From: an uncultured Campylobacter sp.
GTDB taxonomy: Bacteria > Campylobacterota > Campylobacteria > Campylobacterales > Campylobacteraceae
Length of the DNA stretch: 6,433 bases
Reading direction: 5' to 3'
Assembly (NCBI RefSeq): GCF_905372745.1
Contig: NZ_CAJPQR010000055.1
Span: 1-6,433 of the forward strand
Shown: one piece after another, positions 5,643 to 6,433 of the stretch
Layout of the letters: the number at the start of each line of letters is the position of its first letter
Position numbering within the stretch: the first letter of the stretch is position 1
Notes under the pieces: generated by a model
The model's database searches: none
What the model was told of the DNA's origin: nothing
Seen by the model: the letters and a program-made list of their open reading frames with translations, nothing else
Translations under genes and position numbers: made by a program

Positions 5643-6344
5643 GTGAGAAAAAATATTTACTTTTGCGCCCTTGCAGCAGCGTTTTTGAGCGGATGCTTGC
5701 CTAGCGCCGACCCTCACATAGACATGAAGCCGCCCGTTTACGTCGAGCAACTTCCCGCCAAGCAGGTCAATAACCAACCAAACGCGGGCAGCCTTTTCGG
5801 TCGCGGCGACAACCCGCTTTTTGCCGACCGTAAGGCGATGAACGTAAACGACATCGTAACCGTCGTCATCAGCGAGCGCGCCAACCAAAGCTCCAGCGGC
5901 AAGCACGACACGAGCAAAAACAGTGCGATAAGCCTTGGCGGAGGGATATTTACCGCAGGCTCTGCGCCGCTATCTACGCTGGCCACTCAGCTAAACAAAG
6001 CCGGCGACATCGGCTTTAGCGCGGGCAATAAAAATGAATTTACGGGCGCGGGATCTAGCGTGCGTGCAGAGGCCTTTACGACTACGATCTCAGCGCGCAT
6101 CATCAAGGTGCTAGAAAACGGCAACTACTTTATCGAGGGCTCGCGCGAACTGCTCATAAACGGCGAAAAGCAGATCATGCAGCTTAGCGGCGTGATCCGC
6201 CCGTACGACATCTCAAACGCCAACGAGATCGACTCGCGCTACATCGCCGACGCAAAGATCCTATATAAAACCGAAGGCGACGTGGATAGGGCGACGAGGA
6301 AGCCGTGGGGGACGAAGCTTATGGAGGCGATCTGGCCTTTTTAG
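5643..6344 (+). CDS. flgH: Flagellar L-ring lipoprotein FlgH
   Basis: Forms the L-ring in the outer membrane, the bushing through which the flagellar rod passes, together with the P-ring protein FlgI. At 233 residues it has normal length. A signal peptide (MRKN, then a hydrophobic stretch to about 15) ends in the lipobox LSGC, so Cys18 would be lipidated after signal peptidase II cleavage. The conserved FlgH core is present: SLFGRGDNPLFADRKAMNVND (50-70), IVTVVISERANQSS (71-84), the GSRELLINGEKQ block (166-177), SGVIRPYDI (182-190), ADAKILY (202-208) and a family-like C-terminus ending IWPF. The start is GTG, with AAGG (5633-5636) 6 bases upstream and the signal peptide directly after it; no ATG lies between the promoter and the signal sequence. 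It is a monocistronic-looking gene divergent from pta, with its own sigma-54 promoter. Confidence 0.96.
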   Translation: MRKNIYFCALAAAFLSGCLPSADPHIDMKPPVYVEQLPAKQVNNQPNAGSLFGRGDNPLFADRKAMNVNDIVTVVISERANQSSSGKHDTSKNSAISLGGGIFTAGSAPLSTLATQLNKAGDIGFSAGNKNEFTGAGSSVRAEAFTTTISARIIKVLENGNYFIEGSRELLINGEKQIMQLSGVIRPYDISNANEIDSRYIADAKILYKTEGDVDRATRKPWGTKLMEAIWPF

Positions 6345-6433
6345 TCTCTTTTGCTTTTTGGCGGCTTGTCTTTTGCGCGCTTTTTGCGGATTTCGTTAAA
6401 ATTTGACTCGATAGGCTACATGCCTTATCTTCG
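6345..6433. other. Tail after flgH, possible edge of the next gene
   Basis: No gene can be assigned in these last 89 bases. The plus-strand frame in phase with flgH stays open after its stop and includes an ATG at 6420-6422, with only a weak TAGG before it. On the minus strand one frame ends at a TAA at 6396-6398 (reading KIRHVAYRVKF), which would suit the C-terminus of a convergent gene, and a second Lys/Ala-rich frame runs into the end of flgH. The evidence does not choose among these. No strong hairpin with a T-run that would terminate flgH is seen. Confidence 0.3.

Overview
The window reads as chromosomal DNA from a Campylobacter-type epsilonproteobacterium, probably one of the less AT-rich species (C. 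showae, rectus or curvus group; this placement is inference). Three things support it. The recombinase is of the XerH type used by Campylobacter and Helicobacter instead of XerC/XerD. flgH stands head-to-head with pta-ackA, as I recall from C. jejuni. The flgH promoter has the Campylobacter sigma-54 form, GGAAC then TTGCTT. The DNA is also full of the word AAATTTA/AAATTTG, in genes and gaps alike.

Layout from left to right. Positions 1-379 are AT-rich with no gene I can support. xerH (380-1444, minus) is the chromosome-dimer resolution recombinase; it starts at TTG and has a clear ribosome binding site and -10 box. A 320-bp gap with one stem-loop follows. Next is a DUF3137-family membrane protein of unknown function (1768-2721, minus), with an 18-bp perfect palindrome just upstream. 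A 274-bp gap rich in AAATTTG words holds two hairpins. The pta-ackA operon (5580 down to 2996, minus) comes next, its genes sharing one base. Last is flgH (5643-6344, plus), the flagellar L-ring lipoprotein, followed by an 89-bp tail with no assignable gene.

Pta and AckA together turn acetyl-CoA into acetate with gain of ATP, through acetyl phosphate. FlgH forms the outer-membrane bushing of the flagellum. The two transcription units fire away from each other from only 62 bp, where a sigma-54 promoter for flgH sits against the likely pta -10 box and pta ribosome binding site.

I found no mobile element, CRISPR array, rRNA or tRNA, and no convincing new biological system. Most of the window is conserved core genome. 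The points most worth a second look are the interlocked flgH/pta promoters, the short Pta with a degenerate N-terminal domain, the palindrome before the DUF3137 gene, and the repeat-word hairpins downstream of ackA.
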